In this document: one piece after another, positions 1 to 8,127 of the stretch | Position numbering within the stretch: position 1 is the stretch's first letter | Layout: each line of letters begins with the position of its first letter | Assembly (NCBI GenBank): GCA_002428015.1 | Contig: DIZW01000024.1 | Coordinates: forward strand, 1-64,000 | DNA: 64,000 bases | Reading direction: 5' to 3' | Source: Oxalobacteraceae bacterium UBA6018 | Lineage (GTDB): Bacteria > Pseudomonadota > Gammaproteobacteria > Burkholderiales > Burkholderiaceae_D | Notes under the pieces: generated by a model | What the model saw: the letters and a program-made list of their open reading frames with translations, nothing else | Databases searched by the model: none | Told to the model about the DNA's origin: nothing | Translations under genes and position numbers: made by a program

Positions 1-642
1 ATCGACGGCATCGCCTTCCAGACCAACATCCTGGCGCTCAACGCCGCCGTGGAAGCGGCCCGTGCCGGGGAACAAGGCCGCGGTTTCGCCGTGGTCGCCT
101 CGGAAGTGCGTAACCTGGCCCAGCGCAGCGCCGCCGCCGCCAAAGAGATCAAGACCCTGATCGGCGATTCGGTCGAGAAGGTCGAACGCGGCAGCAAGCT
201 GGTCGGCCAGGCCGGCGTGACGATGGACGAGGTCGTCGCCAGCGTCAAGCGCGTAACCGACATCATGAGCGAGATCGCCAACGCCAGCCAGGAGCAGAGC
301 GCCGGCATCGAGCAGGTCAACCTGTCGATCATCGAGATGGACAGCATGACCCAGCAGAACGCGGCCCTGGTGGAAGAAGCGGCCGCCGCCGCGCAAAGTC
401 TGCAGGACCAGGCCAACGAGCTGGCCCACGTGGTGAGCATCTTCAAGCTGGTCGAAGGCGAGGAGGCGCACGTGATGGAGACGTCGGCGATGGCCGCCGC
501 GCCAGCCGCCCGCGCCCCGGCAGTGGCAGTGCGCAAGCCGGCCCGCCCAGCGCTCAAGCGGCCCGCCGCGGCAGCGGCCGAGCCGGCCAAGGTCAAGAAA
601 GTTGCCGCCGCCGCGACCAGCGACGAGTGGGAAGAGTTCTAA
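1..642 (+). CDS. Methyl-accepting chemotaxis protein, C-terminal part (5' end outside window)
   Basis: The reading frame is open from base 1, so this is the end (about 213 residues) of a longer chemoreceptor. It begins inside the conserved cytoplasmic signalling hairpin that contacts CheA and CheW: ILALNAAVEAARAGEQGRGF and the following VVASEVRNLAQRS are the MCP signature. It continues as a helical methylation region with many Glu/Gln residues. After about residue 150 it becomes an Ala/Pro/Lys-rich flexible tail ending in DEWEEF, which resembles the C-terminal tether pentapeptide (WEEF-like) used by CheR and CheB. The ligand domain and membrane helices are not in the window, so the stimulus cannot be stated. 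Confidence 0.95.
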   Translation: MDGIAFQTNILALNAAVEAARAGEQGRGFAVVASEVRNLAQRSAAAAKEIKTLIGDSVEKVERGSKLVGQAGVTMDEVVASVKRVTDIMSEIANASQEQSAGIEQVNLSIIEMDSMTQQNAALVEEAAAAAQSLQDQANELAHVVSIFKLVEGEEAHVMETSAMAAAPAARAPAVAVRKPARPALKRPAAAAAEPAKVKKVAAAATSDEWEEF

Positions 643-681
643 GTTTTTACAATCTACAAACAATCAATGGGGACCGAAACC

Positions 682-1023
682 ATGAATAAAAACGCCATTC
701 GTATCATCGCAGCACTCGTGTTGACCAGCGCTGGCAGCAGCGTGCTCGCAGCGGAAGTTCCGGCGCAATTCGACGCCAAGACCTGCAAGGCTGAGTACCC
801 GAAAGCATCGCTGATGAACGAAGAAGAAGGCGCGGTTGCCATGTCGTTCCTGGTGTCGGCAGAAGGCCGCGTGCTGGACTCGAAGATCGAGAAGACCAGT
901 GGCTTCAAGAATCTCGATAACGCGGCGCTCAAGGCTATCACCAACTGCAAGTTCAAGCCCGGCATGAAGGATGGCGCCGTGGCACAGACCTGGACCAAGG
1001 TGAACTACGTCTGGGCGCTTTGA
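682..1023 (+). CDS. TonB C-terminal-domain periplasmic protein (first of two paralogs)
   Basis: This 113-residue protein has a signal peptide ending near VLAAEVP, followed by one domain of about 90 residues that matches the TonB C-terminal fold: a Lys/Cys-rich start, a central VAMSFLVSAEGRVLDSKIEK strand pair and a final WTKVNYVWAL strand. It lacks the membrane anchor and proline-rich spacer of a true TonB, so it is a secreted stand-alone domain and not an energy transducer. The ATG at 682 is preferred to 667 because GGGGAC lies just upstream and the signal peptide then starts MNKN. Two conserved Cys residues (in KTCKAEYP and TNCKFKP) could form a disulfide. Its partner is unknown. A close paralog follows 35 bp downstream. 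Confidence 0.8.
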   Translation: MNKNAIRIIAALVLTSAGSSVLAAEVPAQFDAKTCKAEYPKASLMNEEEGAVAMSFLVSAEGRVLDSKIEKTSGFKNLDNAALKAITNCKFKPGMKDGAVAQTWTKVNYVWAL

Positions 1024-1058
1024 TCGTCTAGCGCAATCTCAAATTTGGGAAGAATGGT

Positions 1059-1409
1059 ATGTCTACGAACAAGCGATATCTGAGCGTTGCACTGTGTCTG
1101 GTGGTGATGGGCCTTTCCGGCCTGGCCAATGCGGGCGAGGTGCCAGCCACTTTCGATCCGTCGAAATGCAAGGCGGAGTATCCAAAGGCATCGCTGATGA
1201 ACGAAGAGCAGGGGACGGTATCGATGTCCTTCCTGGTCAACGCCGACGGCACCGTAGCGGAGTCCAAGCTGGAAAAGACCAGCGGCTTCAAGAATCTGGA
1301 CAAAGCGGCGCTGAAATCGATCAGCGCCTGCAAGTTCAAGCCTGGCACCAAGGACGGCGCCCCGGCCCAGACCTGGACCAAGGTCGATTACGCCTGGAAG
1401 CTCGACTAA
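1059..1409 (+). CDS. TonB C-terminal-domain periplasmic protein (second paralog)
   Basis: A 116-residue paralog of the preceding gene. It shares a signal peptide (cleavage near ANAGEVP), the block CKAEYPKASLMNEEQG, the strand TVSMSFLVNADGTVAESKLE and the end AQTWTKVDYAWKL. Both cysteine positions are conserved (CKAEYP and SACKFKP). Most differences are conservative, which points to a tandem duplication under selection and not decay. The 35-bp gap suggests co-transcription with the upstream copy. There is no membrane anchor, so a role as a classical TonB is unlikely. A periplasmic binding or envelope role is possible but not shown by the sequence. Confidence 0.8.
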   Translation: MSTNKRYLSVALCLVVMGLSGLANAGEVPATFDPSKCKAEYPKASLMNEEQGTVSMSFLVNADGTVAESKLEKTSGFKNLDKAALKSISACKFKPGTKDGAPAQTWTKVDYAWKLD

Positions 1410-1557
1410 GCGACCATTCTTCCGGGCCGCGCGGCGCACTGGGGACAACGGTGCGGCGCGGCGGACAGGACCCAAGCGGCGCCGTGTGGCAACACCGGCG
1501 CCGTTTGACGTTAACCGGCCCGTGCAGCGTGGAACTCGCACCAGGGCGGCTTAGAGC

Positions 1558-1804
1558 CGACATCCGGACACGGACCCGGCTGTGCACCGATCAACGGATG
1601 AGCTTGTGTCTGAATGTCGCCTCCGGCCCCGTGGTTGGCTATCGATCGTTGCGGCTACAAAATATGACGCAAAGACAACGGGGGGCGGAGGCGACATCCG
1701 GACACGGACTCGGCTGAATGGGATGAACGGATGAGCTTGTGTCTGAATGTCGCCTCCGACCCCGTGGTTGGCTATCAGCTGCTGTGGCGACGAAATATGG
1801 CGCG
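1558..1804. repeat. Two tandem copies of a dispersed palindromic repeat
   Basis: Two head-to-tail units, hairpin parts about 1558-1630 and 1682-1763. Each has a left arm reading GGCGACATCCGGACACGGA (first copy cut at its left end) and a right arm reading GTGTCTGAATGTCGCCTCCG, so the arms pair imperfectly. Both copies carry the same downstream tail GTGGTTGGCTAT and end near AAATATGRCGC. The same palindrome, with a different tail, recurs near 46631, 47710 and 51873. No coding sequence is supported inside it. Confidence 0.85.
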
Positions 1805-1875
1805 AAAACAAGCGGAGCTGGGGCGGCCCGGCGCTACTTGCTTCGCTATAATCGAATTTTCCCAAGAGTGCGCAT

Positions 1876-2226
1876 ATGACCTGGCTGATCACGAAATACC
1901 TCCTTACCTCGGCCGTCGTGGTGCTGGTCTCGGAAGCTGCCAAGCGCAGCGATCGCCTTGGGGGACTGATCGCGGCATTGCCGCTGGTGACGGTGCTGGC
2001 GCTGGTGTGGTTGCAGCTCGATCACCAGCCGCAGGAGAAAATCGCCAATCACGCCTGGTACACGTTCTGGTACGTGGTGCCGACCTTGCCGATGTTCTTG
2101 GCGTTTCCGGCCTTGTTGCGCTGGATCGGTTTCTGGCCGGCCTTGGCCGCCTGCATCGCCATCACCGTGGGCTGCTTCGTGGCGTTCGCGCTGCTGACGC
2201 GCCGCTTCGGCATCAATCTTTGGTGA
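1876..2226 (+). CDS. DUF3147 family inner-membrane protein
   Basis: This 116-residue protein has four hydrophobic segments, roughly residues 5-20, 28-48, 62-82 and 88-108. The loop EAAKRSDRLGGLIAALPLVT and the end FALLTRRFGINLW are typical of the DUF3147 family, small polytopic membrane proteins of unknown function. The ATG at 1876 has an AAGAG-like ribosome site. The gene stands between the hairpin repeats and the convergent LacI gene. CCCGGA-CGCGA-TCCGGG at 2233-2249 just after the stop could form a short hairpin but has no T tract. No substrate or partner can be inferred. Confidence 0.8.
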   Translation: MTWLITKYLLTSAVVVLVSEAAKRSDRLGGLIAALPLVTVLALVWLQLDHQPQEKIANHAWYTFWYVVPTLPMFLAFPALLRWIGFWPALAACIAITVGCFVAFALLTRRFGINLW

Positions 2227-2366
2227 GCGCCGCCCGGACGCGATCCGGGCCGGTCCTGGCAGGCCGCCGTGCGCGCCTGGCGTGCTGGCTCATCGACACC
2301 GCCACGCCCGGCGGCACACCTGGCCGCCCTTGACCACATCGGCCGGCTCAGCTCGCCGGCACCGGC

Positions 2367-3434
2367 TCAGGCGGCCTCCGTCCGGGTCGAGTCGCGCTTG
2401 ACCAGCTCGGTCACCAGCTTGCGCGGCAGCGGCCGCACGCCGTCGATCTGCTCGATCAGGGCGTCGACCATGGCGCTGCCGGCCGCGTCGATCGGCTGGC
2501 GCACGGTGGTCAGCGCCGGCCGGAAGTAGCTGGCCAGCTCGATATCGTCGTAGCCGGCCACGGCCACGTCGTCCGGCACCTTGCGTCCATGCCGGATCAG
2601 CACATTAATCACGGTCATCGCGGTCAGGTCGCTGCAGGCGAACACGCCGTCGAACGGCACCCCGCTCGCGACCAGGGTTTCGGTGTCGCGCTCGACGATG
2701 GCGGTGTCGAAGCGGGTGTTCACGTACAGGCGCGGATCGGGCGTGACGCCGGCTTCCTGGTGCGCCAGCAGATAGCCTTCGTGCCGGTTGCGCAGTTCGT
2801 GGCTGCCGAAGTCGCCGATGATGGCGATCCGCTTCGACCCTTGCGCGAGCAGGTGGGCGGTGGCGATCTTGCCACCCTGGCGGTTGTCGGTGCCGACCGT
2901 GCAGTACATCTGCTGCTCCTGCTGTTCGCCCCACACGGCGAACGGCACGCGCGCCATCGCCAGTTCGTTGAGCTGGTCGTGCTGCAGCCACTGGCCGGTG
3001 AAGATCAGGCCCATGGCGCGTCCGGTGAAGTAGGGATCGGCGAAATTGGTGTGCTCCTCGTCCACGCGCGAGAGCAGCATCTCGAAGCCGCGGTCGGTGA
3101 GGGCGTTCGCGATCGAGCTGATCAGGCTGATGAAGAAGGGTTCGGTCAGCTGCTGGCGCAGGTTCTTCATGAACGGCATGACCACCGCCACGGTCTTGTT
3201 CTGCTTCAGGCGCAAATTGGCCGCGCCCACGTTGACGGTGTAATTGAGCGAGCGGGCCAGTTCCACGATGCGCTTCCTGGTGTCCTCGCCGATGTCGGGG
3301 CTGCCGCGCAGGGCGCGCGACACCGCCGACACGGACACCCCGGCCAGGCGCGCGATATCGGCCATTTGCACACGGGCCGGGCGGGCGGTCGCCGCCGGTG
3401 GAGCTTCGTCTGCAGTTTTGCGGGGGCGCGCCAT
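2367..3434 (-). CDS. LacI-family transcriptional repressor of the first glycan locus
   Basis: A 355-residue regulator. The N-terminal helix-turn-helix (about residues 22-70) reads MADIARLAGVSVSAVSRALR, the standard LacI recognition helix, followed by the hinge. A periplasmic-binding-protein-like sensor domain then runs to the end (VAVVMPFMKN, GYDDIELASYFRPALTTVRQ). The ATG at 3434 (MARPRK) is preferred to the farther start at 3524 because it gives the usual LacI length and leaves the intergenic region free for operators. It is divergent from the TonB receptor gene at 3770. Palindromes with a central CG lie in between, so it probably represses the receptor operon and perhaps the MFS gene at 14333. 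The inducer is likely a short isomaltooligosaccharide or glucose derivative, inferred only from the neighbouring GH66 enzyme. Confidence 0.92.
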   Translation of the reverse strand: MARPRKTADEAPPAATARPARVQMADIARLAGVSVSAVSRALRGSPDIGEDTRKRIVELARSLNYTVNVGAANLRLKQNKTVAVVMPFMKNLRQQLTEPFFISLISSIANALTDRGFEMLLSRVDEEHTNFADPYFTGRAMGLIFTGQWLQHDQLNELAMARVPFAVWGEQQEQQMYCTVGTDNRQGGKIATAHLLAQGSKRIAIIGDFGSHELRNRHEGYLLAHQEAGVTPDPRLYVNTRFDTAIVERDTETLVASGVPFDGVFACSDLTAMTVINVLIRHGRKVPDDVAVAGYDDIELASYFRPALTTVRQPIDAAGSAMVDALIEQIDGVRPLPRKLVTELVKRDSTRTEAA

Positions 3435-3581
3435 AACGTTTCGTCTCTCGTTTAATGTGGTGTCTCGTGCGCGGAATTCTAAGCCAAATTTCTTAGCCTG
3501 CGACAATTTGTTTGACCGGCGCACCTAGTCCGCCGCTTCCACGCCGCCCACCGCGCCGCCCCAGACGTGGGGCGACTGCGA

Positions 3582-3589
3582 AAACGTTT
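3582..3589. promoter_or_regulatory. Palindromic LacI-type operator candidate
   Basis: AAACGTTT, inside GCGAAAACGTTTGAG, is a perfect palindrome with the central CG typical of LacI-family operators. It lies between the divergent regulator (start 3434) and receptor (start 3770). Binding is inferred from position and symmetry only. Confidence 0.5.
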
Positions 3590-3666
3590 GAGTTACTCCA
3601 ATAGTTCTCGATTAATCCAGTGTGGCGAGATTCACACAAGTACTTAGCGCAACGACAAAATAGTTT

Positions 3667-3682
3667 ACGTAATCGATTTCGT
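3667..3682. promoter_or_regulatory. Operator-like 16-mer shared with 14277-14292
   Basis: ACGTAATCGATTTCGT contains the palindrome AATCGATT. It is the exact reverse complement of the sequence at 14277-14292 upstream of the MFS gene. It lies about 90 bp before the receptor start. The shared sequence suggests one regulator for both promoters. Confidence 0.6.
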
Positions 3683-3769
3683 TGATGCTACACTGGTTTC
3701 GTTGCGCATCGAAAAGTCCCAAAAAAGGGGCGCGCGATGGCACTTCTCGACAATAAACAGGAGACACTC

Positions 3770-6478
3770 ATGTCCATCAAGGTTCACACCGCATACCGCC
3801 TGACGCCGATCGCGGCGGCATGCGCGATCATCACAGCACTCACCGCGTCGGCCTCGGCCCAGGCGCAAACGGCCGCCGCCGGCGAGCACGCGCAGGGCGA
3901 TCCGGCCATCAGCACCGTGACCGTGGTCGGCATCCGCAAGGGCATCGAGGACGCTATCTCGGTCAAGAAGAACGCCACCTCGATCGTCGAAGCGATTTCG
4001 GCGGAAGACATCGGCAAGCTGCCCGATTCGAGCATCGCCGAGTCGATCGCGCGCCTGCCTGGCCTGACGGCCCAGCGCGTGGGCGGACGGGCCCAGGAGA
4101 TCAGCGTGCGCGGCATGTCGGGCGACTTCGCCTCGACCCTGATGAACGGGCGCGAGCAGGTCAGCACGGGCGACAACCGCAGCGCCCAGTTCGACGGCTA
4201 CCCGTCCGAACTGTTGTCGGGCGTGACGATCTATAAGACGCCGGACGCGATGCTGGTCGGCCAGGGCCTGGCCGGTACGGTGGACCTGCAGACCGTGCGT
4301 CCGCTGTCCTTCCCCAAGCGCACTTTCGCGCTGAACGTGCGCGGCCAGAAGGAGGGCGTGCGCAGCGACGGCGGCGGCGGCAAGGGTTCGCGCCTGTCGG
4401 CCTTCTACATCGACCAGTTTGCCAACCGCACCATCGGTATCGCGCTCAGCTACGCGCGCTTCGCCAGTGACCGCACCTCGACCTTCCGCAGCGGCGGCTA
4501 TGCCGACGTGATGGTCGACGGCGTCAAGGTCAGCGCGCCCCACACGGTCAAGTCGTTCACCAACGTGCGCAACGAAAAGCGCGACGGCCTGATGGCGACC
4601 CTGCAGTACAAGCCGTCCAAGGATTTCTCGAGCATGGTGGACCTGTACTATTCGAAGTTCGATTCGCCGGAAGTGAAGAAGGGCTACGAGTCCGTCACCG
4701 ACGCCACCTGGACCGGCGGCTGCGCGCCCAGCTGCGGCCTGCTCAACCCGGTCATCAAGGACGGCAAGGTCGACAGCGGCACCTGGACCGGCACCCACGC
4801 GGTGCTGGCCAACGACATCGACATCAACAAGTCGGAGCTGCGCTCGGCCGGCTGGAACAACCGCCTGCGCGTGAACAACGACTGGTCGGTCGAGGCCGAC
4901 CTGAGCTACTCGGCCGCCAAGCGCAACGAGTCGCCCTATGAAACCTGGGCCGGCACGCCCAAGGACGGCAGCGAGACCATCAGCTTCAGCAACGGCGCGG
5001 CCGGCCTGCCGAACCTGGTGTGGAAGCCGAGCCTGAACTACACCGACGCCCACGTCGTGACCTTGATGGACGGCGGCGGCTGGGGCATGGAAGGTTACCT
5101 GAAGAACCTGGAAGTGAAGGATACGCTCAAGTCGGCGCGCGTGAACGCCGAGCGCAGCCTGGACGCCTGGGGCCTGTCCAAGGTGAGCTTCGGCGCCAAC
5201 TTCTCCAAGCGTTTCAAGAGCCGCAGCGTGCCCGAGTACCAGCTGCAGCTCAAGCCCGGCGACAACGGCGCCATCACCGGCGCCGGTTCGGTTGCGGCCG
5301 GTAACCTGGGCTTCGACATGATCAGCTACGACGAGCTGGGCATGAAGTCGCGCTACGACCTGGTCACCAACAATTACTTCGACATCTTCCTCAAGGCCTG
5401 GGAAGTGAACGAGCGCAGCGTCACCAGCTTCGTCAAGTTCGACGTCGACACCGAGCTGGCGAACATTCCCGTGCATGGCAATGTCGGCCTGCAGGCGGTG
5501 CACGTGAACCAAAGCTCGACCGGCAACTCGGTGGCGGTCGACAGCGGCACCGGCAACAGCGACCGCACCGTGGTCCAGATGACCGACGGCGCCGCCTACA
5601 CGGACTTCCTGCCCAGCCTGAACCTGGCGGCCGACTTCAGCCACCAGCAGACCGTGCGCCTTGGCCTGGCCAAGGTGATGGCGCGTCCACGCATGGACCA
5701 GATGAGTAACAGCGGCACCTACTACGTCGATGGCCTGGACGTGGACGGCCCGACCTGGAAGGGGGGCGGCGGCAATCCGAAGCTGCGTCCCTTCATCGCC
5801 AAGGCGCTCGACCTGTCGTACGAGAAGTACTTCGGCACCAAGGCTTACCTGGCCGGCGCGGCCTTCTACAAGAAGCTCGACTCCTACATCTACACTTACA
5901 CCAACGGGAATTTCGACTTCACCGGCCACCGCAACACCTCGACCTTCACGCCGCGCTCGAACATCGGCGAGTTCTCGGAGCCGCAAAACGGCAGCGGCGG
6001 GACGATCCATGGTATCGAGCTGTCGGCCTCGCTGCCGTTGTCGATGGTGACCCGCTACCTGGACGGCTTCGGCGCCACCGCCAGCTACGCCCACACGGCC
6101 AGCGCCATCAAGCCCTTCGGCAACGGCGACACCAGCCCGCTGCCCGGCCTGTCGCGCGAGACCAGCAACCTGACCTTGTACTATGAGAACAACGGCTGGT
6201 CGGCGCGGGTGTCGCAGCGCTTCCGTTCGGACTTCCTCGGCGAGATCATTGGATTCGCGTCCACCCGCCGCTTCCAGTACATCAAGGCCGAGAAGGTGGT
6301 CGATCTGCAGTTCGGCTACGAATTCCAGAACGGCCTGGCCAAGGGCTTGTCGCTGATGGTGCAGGTGAATAACGCCAACAACGCCAAGTACCAGGAGTAT
6401 CAGGACCGTCCCGACAACATCACCAATTCCACCAAGTATGGTTCCACCGTGCTGTTCGGCCTGAACTACAAGCTGTAG
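3770..6478 (+). CDS. TonB-dependent outer-membrane receptor (alpha-glucan locus)
   Basis: A 902-residue receptor with a signal peptide cleaved near ASASAQAQT. The plug domain (about residues 45-190) contains the TonB-box-like VTVVGIRKGI and the stretches EDIGKLPDSSIAESIARLPG and QEISVRGMSGDF, typical of the TonB receptor subfamily linked to glycan uptake in Xanthomonas, Caulobacter and Massilia relatives. A beta-barrel follows and ends in an aromatic/hydrophobic strand (LFGLNYKL). ATG 3770 is preferred to 3737 because AGGAGA lies 6 bp upstream and a clean signal peptide follows. It is first of a run that continues with the halogenase, GH66 and ABC genes. It probably imports oligosaccharides released at the cell surface, using the proton motive force through TonB. 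The substrate is inferred from neighbours. Confidence 0.93.
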   Translation: MSIKVHTAYRLTPIAAACAIITALTASASAQAQTAAAGEHAQGDPAISTVTVVGIRKGIEDAISVKKNATSIVEAISAEDIGKLPDSSIAESIARLPGLTAQRVGGRAQEISVRGMSGDFASTLMNGREQVSTGDNRSAQFDGYPSELLSGVTIYKTPDAMLVGQGLAGTVDLQTVRPLSFPKRTFALNVRGQKEGVRSDGGGGKGSRLSAFYIDQFANRTIGIALSYARFASDRTSTFRSGGYADVMVDGVKVSAPHTVKSFTNVRNEKRDGLMATLQYKPSKDFSSMVDLYYSKFDSPEVKKGYESVTDATWTGGCAPSCGLLNPVIKDGKVDSGTWTGTHAVLANDIDINKSELRSAGWNNRLRVNNDWSVEADLSYSAAKRNESPYETWAGTPKDGSETISFSNGAAGLPNLVWKPSLNYTDAHVVTLMDGGGWGMEGYLKNLEVKDTLKSARVNAERSLDAWGLSKVSFGANFSKRFKSRSVPEYQLQLKPGDNGAITGAGSVAAGNLGFDMISYDELGMKSRYDLVTNNYFDIFLKAWEVNERSVTSFVKFDVDTELANIPVHGNVGLQAVHVNQSSTGNSVAVDSGTGNSDRTVVQMTDGAAYTDFLPSLNLAADFSHQQTVRLGLAKVMARPRMDQMSNSGTYYVDGLDVDGPTWKGGGGNPKLRPFIAKALDLSYEKYFGTKAYLAGAAFYKKLDSYIYTYTNGNFDFTGHRNTSTFTPRSNIGEFSEPQNGSGGTIHGIELSASLPLSMVTRYLDGFGATASYAHTASAIKPFGNGDTSPLPGLSRETSNLTLYYENNGWSARVSQRFRSDFLGEIIGFASTRRFQYIKAEKVVDLQFGYEFQNGLAKGLSLMVQVNNANNAKYQEYQDRPDNITNSTKYGSTVLFGLNYKL

Positions 6479-6558
6479 GCCGGCTGTAGGCCGAATTGGG
6501 ATGTTGATCAAGACAGCGCGCCTGCCCCGCGAGGGCCGGGCGCGCGGGGAGCGACGCG

Positions 6559-8115
6559 ATGCTGAAGAACGATGAGAACGGCGCGCTGCGGGGCAGCGCT
6601 GCCGTGCACGAGGATGCCATCAGGGATATCGTCATTGTCGGCGGCGGCACCGCCGGCTGGATGGTGGCGGCGGCGCTGGCCAAGCTCAGGCCGGGCGGCT
6701 GCCGTATCCGCCTGGTCGAGTCGAACGAGATCGGCACCGTCGGGGTGGGCGAGGCGACCATCCCGACCATCAAGCTGTTCAACCACACCTTGGGCATCGA
6801 CGAAGACGAATTTTTACGCCAGACCCAGGGCACTTTCAAACTGGGCATCGAATTCAAGGATTGGGGCGCGGTGGGAGAATCCTATTTCCACGGCTTCGGC
6901 GCGATCGGCCAGGACATGGGCGCGGTCGGCTTCTACCACTACTGGCTCAAGATGCAGCAGGCCGGCAAGGCCGACAGCCTGGACGCGTATTCGATCAGCT
7001 CGGCCGCGCCGCGCCAGAACAAGTTCATGCGCCCGCGCCGCGACATGAGCAATTCGCCGCTGGCCGACATCACCTACGCCTACCACTTCGACGCCAGCCT
7101 GTACGCCCAGTACCTGCGCCGTTTCAGCGAGGCGCTGGGGGTGCTGCGCACCGAGGGCAGGGTCGAGCACACGCTGCTGCGCGCGGCCGACGGCTTCGTC
7201 GACGCGGTGGTGCTGGCCAGCGGCGAGACCATCCACGCCGACCTGTTCATCGACTGCTCGGGCTTTCGCGGCCTGCTGATTGAGCAGGCCCTGCACACCG
7301 GCTACGAGGACTGGAGCGCGTGGCTGCCGTGCGACCGCGCGCTGGCGCTGCCGTGCGCGTCCAGCGGCGCGCTGCTGCCGTACACGCGCTGCAGCGCCAC
7401 CCGCGCCGGCTGGCGCTGGCGCATCCCGCTGCAGCACCGCACCGGCAACGGCCACGTGTACTGCAGCGCCTTCATGAGCGACGACGAGGCCAGCGCCGAC
7501 CTGCTGGCCAACCTCGACGGCGAGGCGCTGGGCGCGCCGCGCCTGATTCGCTTCGTCACCGGCAAGCGCAAGAAGCAGTGGAACAGGAACGTTGTCGCCA
7601 TCGGCCTGGCCGGCGGCTTCATGGAGCCGCTCGAGTCCACCAGCATCCACCTGATCCAGGCCGCCATCGCGCGCCTGGTGCAGCTGTTCCCGACGCGCCG
7701 CTTCCGCCAGGCCGACACCGACGAATTCAACCGCCAGTCCGACGCCGAGGTGGAACGGATACGCGACTTCCTGATCCTGCACTACCGCCAGAACGCGCGC
7801 GCCGGCACACCGTTCTGGGACCACTGCCGCGCCATCGACATGCCAGACACGCTGCGCCGCAAGATCGCGCTGTTCGAAGGCGACGGGCGCATCTTCCGCG
7901 AAAACGGCGAGATGTTTTCCGAGGCCAGCTGGCTGCAGGTCATGCACGGACAGGGCTTGCGCCCGGCCGGCTATCACGCGCTGGCCGACAGTTACAGCGA
8001 AGGCGAGATCGCCGCCCACCTGGCCCAGGTGCGCGGCGTGATCGCGCGCTGCGTCGAACTGATGCCCACCCACGAAGCGTTCATCGCGGCCACCTGCCGC
8101 GCCCAACAAATCTAA
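6559..8115 (+). CDS. Flavin-dependent tryptophan-halogenase family protein
   Basis: A 518-residue PrnA-like flavoprotein. Visible signatures: the FAD-binding VIVGGGTAGW (residues 26-34), GVGEATIPT near 62-70, the lysine in GTFKLGIEF (K94) matching the catalytic Lys of tryptophan halogenases, the WRWRIP motif (285-290), and EPLEST with the Glu (near 356-359) that acts with that lysine. Known halogenases use FADH2, oxygen and chloride or bromide to make a hypohalous intermediate held at the lysine. All key residues are present, so it is probably active. Homologs next to TonB receptors in glycan loci have no settled substrate, and nothing here indicates an amino-acid or natural-product pathway. 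It lies 80 bp after the receptor and 12 bp before the GH66 gene, so co-transcription is likely. A flavin reductase gene is absent nearby. Confidence 0.88.
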   Translation: MLKNDENGALRGSAAVHEDAIRDIVIVGGGTAGWMVAAALAKLRPGGCRIRLVESNEIGTVGVGEATIPTIKLFNHTLGIDEDEFLRQTQGTFKLGIEFKDWGAVGESYFHGFGAIGQDMGAVGFYHYWLKMQQAGKADSLDAYSISSAAPRQNKFMRPRRDMSNSPLADITYAYHFDASLYAQYLRRFSEALGVLRTEGRVEHTLLRAADGFVDAVVLASGETIHADLFIDCSGFRGLLIEQALHTGYEDWSAWLPCDRALALPCASSGALLPYTRCSATRAGWRWRIPLQHRTGNGHVYCSAFMSDDEASADLLANLDGEALGAPRLIRFVTGKRKKQWNRNVVAIGLAGGFMEPLESTSIHLIQAAIARLVQLFPTRRFRQADTDEFNRQSDAEVERIRDFLILHYRQNARAGTPFWDHCRAIDMPDTLRRKIALFEGDGRIFRENGEMFSEASWLQVMHGQGLRPAGYHALADSYSEGEIAAHLAQVRGVIARCVELMPTHEAFIAATCRAQQI

Positions 8116-8127
8116 CGGAGACACGCT

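Noticed and set aside
3665..6511. Long (over 900-residue) frame antisense to the first TonB receptor
   Set aside because: A shadow caused by GC-rich third positions; composition is Arg/Val/Gly/His-rich with no domain, and the receptor on the other strand is certain.
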